Below are positions 20,301 through 28,009 of a stretch of DNA of 64,000 nt, one piece after another (position 1 is the first letter of the stretch; each line of letters opens with the position of its first letter). The DNA comes from Ahaetulla prasina (taxonomy: Eukaryota; Chordata; Lepidosauria; Squamata; Colubridae), in assembly GCF_028640845.1 (NCBI RefSeq), contig NC_080540.1:158804438-158868437 (forward strand), given 5' to 3'. The translations under genes were made by a program, and so were the position numbers. The notes beneath the pieces were generated by a model. It was not told where the DNA came from, made no database searches, and saw only the letters and a program-made list of their open reading frames with translations.

Positions 20301-21446
20301 GATGTCTTATAATGAATACTTATGGGATATCTCTGTGTAGATATCTAACAATATGCTCCTAAGCATGATTACTCAGAAGCAAACCCCATAGAATTCACTG
20401 CAGTTACTCCCAGGAGCAAGCCCATAAAATGCAGAAGACATTAAAAGGTGAGCAAGGGTATATAGACATAAAATCACCATGGGATGGAATCCATACTTTT
20501 TTTTCCTTTGTCAAGAACTGCATTAACTCAAAAACATTGCAACAGCAGGTACACAAATGTAAAAAACAAGATATTTTGCCCTCTTAAGAGCCAAGCAAAA
20601 ATGTTCCAGAACGTATCAAGTGTAATTACTAATTATTTCAGATGTGTGCACTCATAGCTATGGGTATGACTCCCTGAATAATGTTGAACTTTTGGGGATC
20701 TCTCCCTTCTTCCCCCCCACTTATGCGTATAACGTATCAGCCTCCATCCTTGACAGCATGGGAGAACAAAGTGAGACATATCCGTATTGTGAAGGTGTAG
20801 TCTTTTACAGATCAGTTCAAAAGCCTGCTATCCTGCCATGCCCAGTCTTAATCAAGGGATTATTAAGAACAATCATGTGGTTAACATAGAGTCACTGAGC
20901 CATCACAGTTTAAATCCAAGTTATCTGAGTGAAAATCAACCATCTCTTTGAATGCAGCTTAAGTAGTCAGCCTGAAGCCTTTGTAGAAAAACAACAACAA
21001 AACATCCCAATATTATGAGTACAGTTGCAACCCACTACTAAGGCCTATAGAAAGCTCTTGATATCACAAAAAGGCCCATATCTCACCTTGTCAATGAAGG
21101 TTGCAAACTTGTTGTTGAGGACCTTGATCTGCTCCTTCTCCTCTTTGCGTACCTTCTGGATGGCGGGGTCAATTTCAAAGTTGAATGGGGACAAGAGATT
21201 TGTATTAATAGTGACCTCTTGAATACCACCGCCATATCCAAGCGAAGGTGAGAGAGGGTAGGATGGGGCGAGCCTCCTGCTGCCGGAGCCCAGGTTAAAC
21301 AAACTGGCGCTACCAAAGCCACCAGGCTTCCTAAAGCTTCCACTCCCTCTGATTCCACGGGATGAAGAAACGGAGCTGATCCGGACCTGGGAAAAATTAG
21401 AAGGGGCAGTTGCTGAACGAGAACTGAACGAAGTCATCTGCGACAT
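2809..21446 (-). CDS. Type II keratin gene, exons 1-6 (3' end outside window)
   Basis: This encodes a basic (type II) keratin, which pairs with a type I keratin to form cytoplasmic intermediate filaments in epithelia. Joined exons 21087-21446, 18539-18750, 8104-8164, 6237-6332, 4208-4372 and 2809-2934 give 340 codons: head (residues 1 to about 74), H1 region with [20 protein letters not shown], helix initiation motif [19 protein letters not shown] (residues 111-129), coil 1B, linker 12 and the start of coil 2. [14 protein letters not shown] and [29 protein letters not shown] are type II signatures, distinguishing it from vimentin-like and type I chains. Exon lengths and phases are canonical and there are no stops or frameshifts. 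Exons 7-9 lie beyond the left edge. The short glycine-poor head, FVVLKK, NFLRTL, WYQSKFE and AGKHGDDLR look closer to K7/K5-type chains than to glycine-rich suprabasal ones, but orthology cannot be fixed here. Confidence 0.95.
3085..3535 (+). mobile_element. LINE 3' end with (AATAA)n tail, split by a hAT MITE
   Basis: The end of a CR1-group ORF2 is recognisable ([21 protein letters not shown] and LTPFL), followed by a 3' UTR shared with the copies at 55190-55800 and 57281-57545 (GGGGCATGCATAAG..CA). It ends in AAATAAATAAAATAAAATAA. It lies in keratin intron 5. A foldback MITE interrupts it at 3361-3483. Confidence 0.75.
3361..3483. mobile_element. hAT foldback MITE with exact 8-bp TSD
   Basis: 123 bp, almost a perfect hairpin. 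The left arm starts CAGGGCTCTCCAGCC and the right arm ends GGCTGGAGACCCCTG; the loop is GAGCTTTGCTGGCTGAGG. Flanking duplications atctaata (3353-3360 and 3484-3491) are identical and 8 bp long, as for hAT elements. It has no coding capacity and must have been moved by a transposase made elsewhere. Confidence 0.9.
4208..4372 (-). CDS. Keratin exon 5 (165 bp)
   Basis: Exactly 55 codons covering linker 12 and the beginning of coil 2: [17 protein letters not shown], then [19 protein letters not shown] and [10 protein letters not shown]. Acceptor cctgtcag, donor gtgagc. Confidence 0.95.
4373..6236. other. Keratin intron 4, no feature recognised
   Basis: AT-rich intron of 1864 bp without a clear gene or intact element. 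The oligo-A and oligo-T runs and short polypyrimidine stretch near 5940-6000 are unremarkable. Confidence 0.6.
6237..6332 (-). CDS. Keratin exon 4 (96 bp)
   Basis: Exactly 32 codons, [20 protein letters not shown] followed by [12 protein letters not shown], the end of coil 1B. Acceptor tcttttag, donor gtaagt. Confidence 0.95.
6541..6868 (+). mobile_element. tRNA-derived SINE, same family as 59011-59369
   Basis: The tRNA-like head has an A-box-like TGGCTCAGTGATTTTAAGAC and a shared body AACTTAGCAGTTCGAAAGCATG, GGTGGGAAGGTAACAGCG and GTCTTCGGACA. The tail TCGGCAATGATTAGCA resembles the RTE/BovB-type end of Sauria SINEs. It is more diverged than the copy at 59 kb and lies in keratin intron 3. 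Confidence 0.75.
7363..7397. repeat. (GAAT)n microsatellite
   Basis: About eight units of GAAT/ATGA in keratin intron 3, ending in a degenerate GAATTAATGAA. Confidence 0.9.
8104..8164 (-). CDS. Keratin exon 3 (61 bp)
   Basis: 61 bp, the usual size for this exon in type II keratins. It supplies the last base of the split lysine codon and then [20 protein letters not shown]. Acceptor catcacag, donor gtaaga. Confidence 0.95.
8486..8974 (+). mobile_element. SPIN-like non-autonomous hAT element
   Basis: 489 bp in keratin intron 2. The left end CAGTGGTTCTCAATCTTTAT and subterminal TGCGACCCCTTTAATACA, and the right end CCACAGGTTGAGAACTGCTG preceded by TCTTAGGCGACCCC, match what I know of SPIN (Space Invader) hAT termini. 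Flanking 8-mers ctttatac (8478-8485) and ctttatag (8975-8982) form a slightly decayed duplication. The subterminal CCCCTTTAATACAATTCCCC block occurs twice in tandem. The interior has no transposase and contains repeats of CGCCTGAAGCC. A second copy lies inverted at 53007-53512. Confidence 0.85.
9025..9812 (+). mobile_element. Rex-like LINE 3' fragment
   Basis: The C-terminal part of a LINE ORF2 is readable across two frames: [63 protein letters not shown], then [20 protein letters not shown] and [20 protein letters not shown]. The domain order (C-terminal to the RT) and the tail GTGCAATGACAATAAAG fit Rex1-type LINEs. A frameshift near 9450 separates the halves and the 5' part is missing. It lies in keratin intron 2. 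Confidence 0.75.
10511..10970 (-). mobile_element. tRNA-derived SINE with GCTATT tail, split by a MITE
   Basis: In reverse complement the element reads head to tail: AACTCAGCCTTCCATCCTTCCG, GTAAAATGAGGACCCAGATTG, then AGAGGGCTGTAAAGCACTAT and a tail with AAATGCTATTGCTATTG. The head is shared with the SINEs at 15.9, 40.2 and 42.7 kb, but the tail differs. A hAT MITE at 10547-10799 splits it. Confidence 0.75.
10547..10799. mobile_element. hAT MITE, CAGTGGTGGG family, inside SINE
   Basis: Left end CAGTGGTGGGATTCAAA and right end CTGAAAACCACCTCTA; the interior has the family's repeated GGTGGGCGTGGC blocks and ACTACCGGTTCTCC. The candidate duplication ataccgct / atatcaat is poorly conserved (5 of 8), so this is an older insertion, younger than the SINE it interrupts. 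Confidence 0.8.
11289..11322. repeat. (CT)n microsatellite
   Basis: A pyrimidine tract in keratin intron 2 with a run of CT repeats following degenerate CTCACT units. Confidence 0.9.
11692..11827. mobile_element. Tc1/mariner-type MITE
   Basis: 136 bp with inverted termini: left CCCTGTTTTCCCCAAAATAAGAC, right GTCTTATTTTCAGGGAAACACCG. It is flanked by TA on both sides. No coding capacity. A related, longer and more decayed copy follows at 13922-14187. Confidence 0.7.
12370..12525. mobile_element. Short hAT MITE with perfect TSD
   Basis: 156 bp, starting AAGGGATGGGTTCTACTTAC and ending GGGCAACCCACCACTG. The flanks ctgctatg (12362-12369 and 12526-12533) are identical. The same subfamily occurs at 36007-36169. 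The next MITE at 12538 landed inside the right target duplication of this one. Confidence 0.85.
12538..12827. mobile_element. hAT MITE, CAGAGGTGGG family
   Basis: 290 bp, starting CAGAGGTGGGTTTCAGCAGG and ending TTTGAAACCCACCACTG, with TSD tatgtaag / tacgtaaa (6 of 8). It is opposite in orientation to the copies at 10547, 37097 and 39771. Confidence 0.9.
13530..13715. mobile_element. Tc1/mariner-type MITE with TA duplication
   Basis: 186 bp; termini CAGTAGAACCTCTGGTCATGA and TCATGACCAGAGTTTCTACTG are inverted repeats, flanked by TA (13528-13529, 13716-13717). The motif CGACCCAATTTGGTCATG is repeated inside. No ORF. Confidence 0.85.
13922..14187. mobile_element. Degenerate Tc1/mariner-type MITE
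   Basis: It begins CATGTTTCCCCATAAATAAGA and carries TTATATTTTTTGAACCCC as in the copy at 11692. The right end is weaker (TACTTATTATGTACAGGG before TA). It is probably a longer relative with insertions or internal duplication. Confidence 0.6.
14798..14913. mobile_element. hAT foldback MITE with perfect TSD
   Basis: 116-bp hairpin, left CAGGGCTCTCCAACCTTGG, right CCAAGGTTGCAGATCCCCTA, with flanking cttcagag duplications (14790-14797, 14914-14921). Confidence 0.9.
14922..15864. other. Keratin intron 2 segment, nothing recognised
   Basis: Ordinary AT-rich intron sequence with no readable domain, tRNA-like head or inverted termini. Confidence 0.5.
15866..16138 (+). mobile_element. tRNA-derived SINE with L2-like 3' hairpin
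   Basis: Body CAGGCCCAAGGTTGACTCAG, GGTAAAATGAGGACCCAGAT and TGAGACTATTGCC, followed by AAGCCGCCCCGAGTCTTCGG and AGAAGGGCGGGATATAAAT. The last part is a stem-loop nearly identical to the 3' end of the L2 LINEs in this window (38385-38420, 43826-43862), suggesting L2 machinery mobilised it. It ends in an A-rich then GA microsatellite tail. The tRNA-like head is worn. Confidence 0.8.
16423..16617. mobile_element. hAT MITE with perfect TSD
   Basis: 195 bp, CAGGGGTGAAATCCAGCAGG to ATTGGATTTCACCACTG, flanked by gctatatg on both sides (16415-16422, 16618-16625). An internally deleted member of the CAGTGGTGGG family. Confidence 0.9.
16626..17685. other. Keratin intron 2 segment, nothing recognised
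   Basis: AT-rich sequence without a supported gene or element. Confidence 0.5.
17686..17755 (-). mobile_element. CR1 LINE 3' UTR fragment
   Basis: The reverse complement contains GATGATCTCCAAGGTCCCTT then CCAACTCTG, the conserved 3' UTR block of amniote CR1 LINEs. Only about 70 bp is retained. Confidence 0.65.
17860..18425 (+). mobile_element. GC-rich insertion with TATA box, possible solo LTR
   Basis: A GC-rich island within the AT-rich intron 2. It contains two copies of a roughly 50-bp block (CCCAGCCCTGGCTCCATGCC at 17977 and 18034), a TATA-like CCTATATAAAGG at 18229-18240, and a 3' part ending GGAGTGGGACACGACA. A 100-codon P/E/R-rich frame (17896-18198) crosses the repeats but has no family I recognise. 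Position of the TATA box and sharp composition change fit a solo LTR. I could not define exact ends or a target duplication. It lies just below exon 2, on the opposite strand to the gene. Confidence 0.4.
18539..18750 (-). CDS. Keratin exon 2: end of coil 1A, L1, coil 1B start
   Basis: 212 bp, beginning GTC CGA TTC after acceptor tttctcag and ending in the second base of a lysine codon before donor gtaatg. It encodes [20 protein letters not shown], linker 1, then [20 protein letters not shown] and [11 protein letters not shown], all standard type II coil 1 sequence. Confidence 0.95.
18924..19168 (+). repeat. Host direct repeat, copy 1, flanking a LINE fragment
   Basis: From CAACAACAAAAACCCTCAATG to AGAGGTGGGGGAGATTACAG this matches 19370-19612 at roughly 94% by eye. 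The LINE fragment 19169-19337 lies between the copies. It lies in keratin intron 1. Confidence 0.85.
19169..19337 (-). mobile_element. LINE 3' end with AATAG tail remnant
   Basis: ATTAGAATAGAATTTTTATT then GGACACACAAGGAATTTGTC and TGCTCTCAGTGTACATAAAA match 39480-39610 (reverse complement) and 50463-50600. This is the 3' UTR of a LINE whose tail is the pentamer AATAG. 5' truncated. Confidence 0.8.
19370..19612 (+). repeat. Host direct repeat, copy 2
   Basis: Second copy of 18924-19168, with one extra 12-bp segment (AGCCTTTTAGCC). A 25-bp segment just after this copy (19617-19641) also occurs inverted just before it (19336-19360). Confidence 0.85.
19735..20205. mobile_element. Old mariner-like MITE, CAGGTAGTCC family, decayed
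   Basis: Fragments GGGACTAGAATTTCCATTGC, CACTGCAGTTGTTAAGTGAA, GACTTTGCTTGTCAGAGGGA and GTCATAAGTCACTG follow the order of the well-preserved copy at 35919-36457. Termini are lost and unrelated sequence interrupts it near 20010-20090. Confidence 0.6.
20206..21086. other. Keratin intron 1 remainder, nothing recognised
   Basis: No element or extra exon is supported here. Confidence 0.5.
21087..21446 (-). CDS. Keratin exon 1: start codon, head and helix initiation
   Basis: 360 bp, 120 codons from ATG (21444-21446) to ...[10 protein letters not shown], followed by donor gtgaga. The head is serine/arginine-rich ([17 protein letters not shown]) and contains the phenylalanine-rich block [17 protein letters not shown], then a short glycine stretch and the H1 domain typical of type II chains. 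The first ATG is chosen because MS..TSFSSRS is a normal keratin N-terminus and lies a short distance below a plausible promoter. A second in-frame ATG is three codons later. Confidence 0.95.
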
Positions 21447-21464
21447 GATTGCTCGAGCAGGGAG

Positions 21465-21563
21465 GTTTATATCTGGCAGCTGAAGATGAGGAGGGGAAGA
21501 ACAGCAAGGTGTAGAACTCAGGGGAGTTTAAAAAGAAAGAGTCCCTCTGAACCTGCAGGCTGG
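21465..21563 (-). promoter_or_regulatory. Candidate keratin core promoter
   Basis: Reading the minus strand, a CTTTTTAAAC element (TTTAAA at 21527-21532) lies about 80 bp above the ATG, a usual distance for a keratin TATA-like box. A GCCTGCAGG motif resembling an AP-2 site lies about 20 bp further up (21552-21560). A second AT-rich box GATATAAAC (21465-21473) is only about 20 bp from the ATG and is probably too close to drive this start. The function is inferred from position and motif only. Confidence 0.45.
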
Positions 21564-22051
21564 CACTTCCTTTCCTTTTTATCTATTAGAAAGAGCTGGG
21601 CTTGGCTTGGGGGCAGAGAAAGGATCATTTTACTGCCTGGAAGAATTGGGTGTGTCTGGCTGCCGGCCCACTGCCTTCAACCTGCTGAGCTCAGTGGAGA
21701 AGAAAGGCAGCTGGGGAAAACGCTATCAGCTCCACTCCCTTACACCTTGCCCTTTTCTTAGCAGCTATTGTCCACCTACCTGGATAGCTTGGCCCCAAGC
21801 AGAATAAAGTTAAGGTCTCACAGTCTTTTATTCCTGCCCCATGAGTAAAGACAAACAGAAAATACACAGGGATCAAGGAGAAGTTGTAATAACGCACAGT
21901 TTTATGTTAGTAAAAGAAATGTCGGGGAAGATAAACCAAGAATAATGAGCTCGAAAGGGAAGAAAAATCTGTTGAATGGTACAAATCCAGCATCTTTGAT
22001 CAGGGTCTTCACTCAGATAGGCTATTTCTGAGGGGAGGGTGTTGTATAAAA

Positions 22052-22160
22052 CAGGAGTCTCCAGCCTTGGTCCCTTTAAGACTTGTGGACTTCAACTCCC
22101 AGAGTCCCTCAGCCAGTTGAAGTCCACAAGTCTTAAAGGGACCAAGGTTGGAGACCCCTG
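22052..22160. mobile_element. hAT foldback MITE with perfect TSD
   Basis: 109-bp hairpin, CAGGAGTCTCCAGCCTTGG to CCAAGGTTGGAGACCCCTG, flanked by gtataaaa (22044-22051, 22161-22168). It lies about 0.6 kb above the keratin ATG, on the promoter side. Confidence 0.92.
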
Positions 22161-22168
22161 GTATAAAA

Positions 22169-24063
22169 GATACATTAAAAAAGATCCAAAAATCTACCCC
22201 AGGTTGATATCCTCCCAAATAGGTTGAATAACAGTTTCCAGCCATGACCAGGATACACAGAAGCAGAAATCTGGGCTGTGTAGCATTGGATTATTGGTAA
22301 TGTAATATCTGCATCAAAAGGATATATAGCCTAGATAAACACAAATACTGTACTTCAATTGTCATCATTTCCATGATTAATAATTTATATTTTGCTTCTT
22401 CCTTTTGTGTTTTTATGCTCCAATCAGTTGGATTTTGTTCCCCCTTACCGAAAGGAGTAATTATTTCATTAATGCTTGCCATCACCTAGACTCGAAAGGT
22501 TTTTAGATACTCTGATACAGCAACAGAGCAAGATTTAATGCAATATATGTTTGCTGAGCAAACATCAGAGCAAACATATGCTCTTTTAGTGTGATTTATA
22601 TTGACCAAAGGAGCAGACTAGCTATTTTGGTGCAACTGCAACCAAACCTTCTTCCTGGACATTTAATCTAGAATATATTTTCTTTATAATCTTACATCCC
22701 TGCATTGTCTCTACAGATTCAAAGCAGACTGTTAGAGAAGAAAGGAATTGTAGACTATATTCTGATAACCATAAATATGAATGGATTGGCTGGATATATT
22801 TTAAACATGGTTCATTCAACTAAGCCACAATGGCTAGATTCATACATTACCCTCTTATCCCTAAGCAATGGTTGGGTTCACACACATTAAGCCACAGCCA
22901 AACAAGGGCATTGTGGCTTAATATAATATGGAAACCTAGTCACTATGTTCAGTTTGCTTTTCATCTCCCGGATGGTGAGTATGGGAATTAAACCTTATAA
23001 GGAAAACTCAGTATGTATTTCTTCAGGAACTGGCCGGTTTGTTACATCAAGCCAAAGGAAGCACCTTACAAATCTCACGGGGGTAGCCAAAAAGACATTT
23101 TGTAAGATCTCCTTGTTTTACTGTCCTTCAAATTAAATTGAAAGCATTGCTGAGGTTTTAGAACTAGCCCCTGGCCCTTTTCATAGCAGCTTCATTGTGT
23201 ACATTCTTGTTACAAAGGATTAGTGTTTATTTGGGGGGGGGCTTCCTGTGGATTTATTTTTTTTAATTTTGTTTTGCCATTCAAGGAGTTTTAAAGGCCA
23301 ATATTTTCCTGGCACCTTAACAAAGACCCCAAACTTTGGTGGCTTATGTTTGCATTTCAAATCCTGCTTAAATGGAATTTGGGAGCAATTCATTTCTTTA
23401 GTGTGAGTTAACTCAAGAGTTATTCTGAGAGGGAGGGAAAAGAAAGAACAGATAAGAATTTGCCCTGGGAAGTTTCAGGCTAAACTTGTTATCAGAAGCA
23501 AAGGTGCAAGTTGATGTTTTGGTTACTGTGGCAACTTCAACCACCATTAGGCAAATAATTTCCCAGATCACAGAGTTGACCCTTGGCAGTTCTGTCTCCT
23601 GCAACACAGAGAAAGGGCCTTCCTCTTTTTGAGACGAAGCTGAAATGAAGACTGAAAATTCAGTCTTAGGTGGTAGGCTGAGATCCCTGAGCGTGTGAAC
23701 CTGAGAATGGGGATAGAAGAAAACAGGACATTTCTCTGCACCAGTAATAGCTGGTGTAGCTAAAACAAACATTGAGGTTTGCAGACATGCGGAAAGTTGC
23801 TGCAGATCTCTGTAAATATAGCAACTAACTAAAAGACGCAAAACGTGCTATGCTTTGCTGCAAAGGGAGCTTCACTGGTGTCAAATTCTTTTTAGGGAGC
23901 TGGTTCAACTCTTTGGTAAGTGTGAACTTCTGTGACAAGGATCTTTGTGTACCTGTTTTGCTCTATTGCCTTGTCATACTACCACCATGATAATGAGAGA
24001 GGATGAAGAAAATAAAGGAGGATGGGTGGACAATCACACAATTGGCAGGAAAAGAATGTTAAA
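22169..24063. other. Intergenic, no gene recognised
   Basis: Unique-looking AT-rich sequence upstream of the keratin gene. A 142-codon minus-strand frame (23413-23841) has no recognisable domain, biased codons or splice context and is probably chance. Upstream keratin regulatory elements could be here, but none can be named from sequence alone. Confidence 0.5.
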
Positions 24064-24065
24064 TA

Positions 24066-24475
24066 CAGGTAGTCCTCCGATAACTATGGCAATTGGGACC
24101 AGAATTTCTGCTGCTAAGTGACATTTAAAGTATAATGTCACATGACTATACTGCTTAGTGTTTGCAGTTCCGTTTTTCATTATTAAGTGAATCCCGTGTG
24201 GTCATTAAGCAAGGACATCATGCGGTCCCCATTTATGATCTCCTGCCCTCTTCCCCACTGACTTTTCTTGTAGTTAGTAAGCAAAAAAAAAAGGTTGCAA
24301 ATGTTAACCATGTGTCTGTGGGGTGCTGCAGCATTATAATTGTGAGCTGCGCACCAAGCACCTGGAGACACCAAGATGGCTGGAACTTTGAGGACCTCTT
24401 ATCAGTATCACTTGTTCAGTGCTATTGCAAGTTCAAAGGCTCACTGAATGAGTGCTTGTTAACAGAGGTCACCTG
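24066..24475. mobile_element. Mariner-like MITE, CAGGTAGTCC family
   Basis: 410 bp between TA dinucleotides: left CAGGTAGTCCTCCGATAACT, right CAGAGGTCACCTG. The interior ATTGGGACCAGAATTTCTGC and TTAAGTGAATCC match the family. Its right-hand 251 bp is included in the 1.15-kb duplication, so it recurs at 28997-29245. Confidence 0.75.
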
Positions 24476-25370
24476 TATTTTCTATGAAGAAGGAAAAAGA
24501 GATAACAGTGATGGTGATTAATGAATTGGTTTAATTGGGCCGTAAAAGGAAAGGATTCAGTTGATGTCTCTGAGGAAAGTCTAAGATTGGGAATTAGGAT
24601 TCAGCAATTTCCTCATTCCTCTTTTCTACACTTTCTCATAAGACACACCTTAGAAATGCATTACAGGTTTCTCAGGAAGAAGTCCAATAACAGTGGACAG
24701 TCTTCAGGCAAATTCCTTTCTCCAGGTCACCATGAAGACTTTTTGCATAGGTGACCATCACAAGCTTCAGAACTACAAGTGAACCTAAGGGTTTTAGAGT
24801 GTCCCTCAGAAACCTTATAAAGAATTTTTTTTCTAACATGACAGAAGGAAAAATATATGAAAATCTTCCCCCCCCCCAAATAACTTTATTGAAGATTATA
24901 TTATATGGATAAAAACGAATACAACCTCATATTACAGGGATATATTTTATTTTATTTTTTAAAAAAATGAAAGTACAGAGAAGAGATGTCGGCTGGGATA
25001 AACTGCTAATGCTGATTTATACTGGCTGGGGATGAAGGGCGCCTTTTCTTCTTTTATCTCTTCTAAGTTAAAAGAAGAAAACTTGCCCTTCATCCCCAGC
25101 AAGTATAATCAGCATTAGCAGTTTATCAGCCCGACATCTCCTCATTCCATACAGTACTAGCTCACTCCACTCTCTCTAAAGCCTCATCCCATCACTAAAG
25201 CCTCATCTCTTCATATGAATCAGCAAAAGTCCAATAAGGACTTTTGTTTTGGAATGATGACAGACATATTAGAAAGAATAGCTTAGGGATTACAAATTTC
25301 ACCTCTTAACCAATTCTGAACCCTTCCTATCAATAGATTTGATGGCAGACACCCATGATTTACTGCAGAC
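24225..25370 (+). repeat. 1.15-kb direct repeat, left copy
   Basis: From GTCCCCATTTATGATC to GATTTACTGCAGAC, nearly identical to 28997-30143. By eye only about eight single-base or homopolymer differences separate the copies. It is continuous with the left flank without any transposon edge. The contents are part of a mariner-like MITE, unique-looking DNA and a 158-bp palindrome. Confidence 0.95.
24983..25140. repeat. 158-bp near-perfect palindrome, copy 1
   Basis: The outer arms are GAGATGTCGGCTGGGATAAA and TTTATCAGCCCGACATCTC, continuing through AACTGCTAATGCTGAT and TACT.GCTGGGGATGAAGGGC. Inner arms TTTTCTTCTTTTA / TTAAAAGAAGAAAA close the loop. The whole stretch can fold as one hairpin. 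It may be a foldback transposon, but no target duplication is evident. Confidence 0.85.
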
Positions 25371-25460
25371 TCTTTTCTTGGCCATCCGGCCTTGGATTAC
25401 TTTGTAATTTTCCCTGCTGTTTCCATCGGGACCTGATGGCGTCGCTGGACCTCCGGGACC

Positions 25461-26400
25461 TCAGCTAAGTCTTGCGCCTCCCGGGTTATGGTCAGCTGTG
25501 GGTTCAAATAAGGAGTGGTCATGATCTGTCTCATTTAGCTCGGGTTGTTCAGCTATTCGTTTCCTTATCTGATCTATGTGGCGCCTCCATACTCGGTTGT
25601 CTTGTAATTCAACCAAGTATGATTTTGGACCGGTTGCTTTTATGATTTGCCCTGCGAGCCAACTTGGGCCGTCCCCATAGTTGCGGGCCCACACTCGTCG
25701 CCTATGCCCATTTCTCTCGTTTTTCTAGTTCCCCTTGTAACCCTCTGGTGTGTAATGGGATTCAAGCGTCAAGTGGGCACCGGAGTTTCCGTCCCATCAA
25801 TAGTTCGGCTGGGCTTCTGCCTGTAGCAGTGCTTGGGGTTCTGTGCTGAGCGGCCAGAAAGAAATCTATCTTTGTTTGCCAGTCACCTGGCTTGAGCCTG
25901 GACAATGCCTCCTTAGCGCTCCGGACGGAACGCTCTGCAACCATTCGGCGCAGGGTGGAAAGGCGCGAGAGGGCATGTCGGATGCCCTCCTCTGCCAAGT
26001 ATTCCTCAAACTGGGCTGCCGTGGTGCGGGCGTTGTCGGACACCAGAGTGTCAGGCAACCCGTGGGTTGCGAATAGGTGGCGCAGGGCTGCGATTACTGC
26101 CTCGGCCGTGGTGGATTTCATGAGTATGATCTCCAACCATTTAGAGAATGCGTCGACAACCACTAGGAAGGTTTGGCCGTGGAAGGGGCCAGCAAAATCA
26201 ATGTGGATTCTTGACCAGGGCCCTTGGGGTTTTTCCCATTCCCTGACTGGGGCCGTTGGGGTAGAGGTCTGGACTCTTGGCAAGCCTGGCATTTCCTACC
26301 CTCTCAGCAATCTCTGAGTCCATGAGTGGCCACCACACATAGCTTCTTGCTAGCCCTTCATCCTTACGATCCCTGGGTGACCCTCGTGGAGGAGGTCCAA
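25461..26400 (-). pseudogene. Gypsy integrase, partly open
   Basis: A worn HHCC region (LLHEGHPG, about 26370) is followed by the catalytic core: IHIDFAGPFHGQTFLVVVDA, LVSDNARTTAAQFEEYL, and HRTPSTATGRSPAELLMGR. A C-terminal domain follows (25461-25694) with GPSWLAGQIIKATGPKSYLV and VWRRHIDQIRKR. At least one shift lies near 25760. Confidence 0.85.
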
Positions 26401-26612
26401 TACCTTTCCCTTAATTTATCCGGGATATTACCACCGATCACCCCATAGCAGGCACCCCTTGAGCCGAGAGCTCATCACGCTTTTTACAAATTCCTTAAAC
26501 TGCTCGCCCAGCGGCCACCCTCTTGTACCCAACCGGTACAGTCCTTAACATAATGTCCCGGTATGATGCCCGAGCCACTTCCTTAGATGTGACTGGGCCA
26601 GAGTCCAAAGAG

Positions 26613-27110
26613 TCAATAAGCAGGATGGGCGTCCCGGAGTGGGGTCTTCGATCGCCCTGGCAGTGGGCATCTGCTTAACGCGTCCGCATGCCCCACTTCT
26701 TTTCCTGGTCGATGCTGCAGCTTGTAGAATAAGCGGCTAAGAAAATAGTCCATCGAGTCAATCGTGGCGAAAGTGCCACAGGCGTTGGTGTCGCCAGCCA
26801 GTATTCCTAACAGCGGTCTGTGGTCAGTCACAATTTCAAAGTCTCGCCTAAAACATATTCGTGAAATTTTTACCCTGACACAATTGCTAGCGCCTTCTTA
26901 TCTAACTGGCTATAGTTCCTCTCTGGGAGGACATCGTTCTGGAGTAGAAGGCTATAGGGCTTCTGTGCCGTTTGGAAGTCTGTGGCTGAGCACAGCCCCA
27001 CTCCGTAAGGGAGGCATCGCAACCAGCACTAAGGGTAATGAGCTATGATACTGGATGAGCAGGCTATCGCCGAGAGCAGGTTTTTACTGCTTCAAAGCCC
27101 TACTTTCCGA
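26613..27110 (-). pseudogene. Gypsy RNase H region
   Basis: The minus-strand frame shows TDHRPLLGIL and RLFYKLQHRPGKEVGHADAL, the RNase H C-terminal signatures of Ty3 elements, with upstream shifted pieces such as SHRLPNGTEALIAFYSRTM. Disrupted by stops. Confidence 0.8.
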
Positions 27111-27299
27111 CTTTCCCCAAGACCAAACAGTATTTTTCCTAGAAGCTTATGCAGCGGTTCAGCAACGTCGCTTTGTTTTTAAAAGACCGTAAAATTCACT
27201 AGCCCCAGGAATGCCTGTAGCTCTGTTTTGTTTTTGGGCACTGGAGCCTTTCTGATTGCCTTGACCTTGCTCTCAGTGGGGCGAATTCCTTTCTTGCCT

Positions 27300-28000
27300 A
27301 TTCGGTAGCCCAAGAATTGACGGATTCTACCCTATCTGGCATTTGTTCACTTTAACCTTTAGTCCGGCTGACCGGAAAATGCCCAGAACCTTTCTCAGAC
27401 GCTCCCCCAATTCCTCTACGTTTTCCGCTGATATCAATACATCATCGAAGTAGGGAACTACCCCTGGGAGCCCTTGCAGAAGTCATTCCATTAAGTTTTG
27501 GAACAGCCCTGGTGCCACACTCACCCCAAATTGTAATCGGGTACACTTGAATGCCCCCCTGTGAGTTACAATCGTTTGGGCTTCGGCTGTGTTGGCGTCT
27601 ACGGGCAGTTGTTGGTAGGCTTGAGCCAAGTCCAACTTTGCAAAGCCTTGCCCTTGCCCCAAAGAGTGCAGCAAGTGTTGCACCACGGGAACTGGGTAAG
27701 CGCTTTTCTGTAAGGCTTTGTTTAGCGTCGCCTTGTAGTCAGCACAGATTCTAATTGACCCATCTGGGGTGACGATTGGCGTCTCCCACTTTGCGTGATT
27801 CGACTGGCACCAAAATCCCCTGATTTATGAGCTTATCTAGCTCCTTGTCAATTTTAGGTTTGAGGGCAAAAGGGACTCTCCTTGCCTTTAACCTAATGGG
27901 GGCTACCTGGGGGTCTAAGTTGAAGGAAATAGGGGTCCCCTTGTACTTGCCCAGGCAGTCCTTGAAGACATCTTCGAACTCATTCATGAGTATGTCTTTC
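27300..28000 (-). pseudogene. Gypsy reverse transcriptase, broken
   Basis: Motifs in order: [75 protein letters not shown], and the catalytic PYFDDVLIS at about 27430-27456. Frameshifts near 27790 and a stop near 27485 break the frame. Confidence 0.85.
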
Positions 28001-28009
28001 AGGTTACAG

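Noticed and set aside
23413..23841. 142-codon minus-strand frame in the intergenic region
   Set aside because: No domain, signal sequence or neighbouring exon signals; length is within chance for 64 kb.
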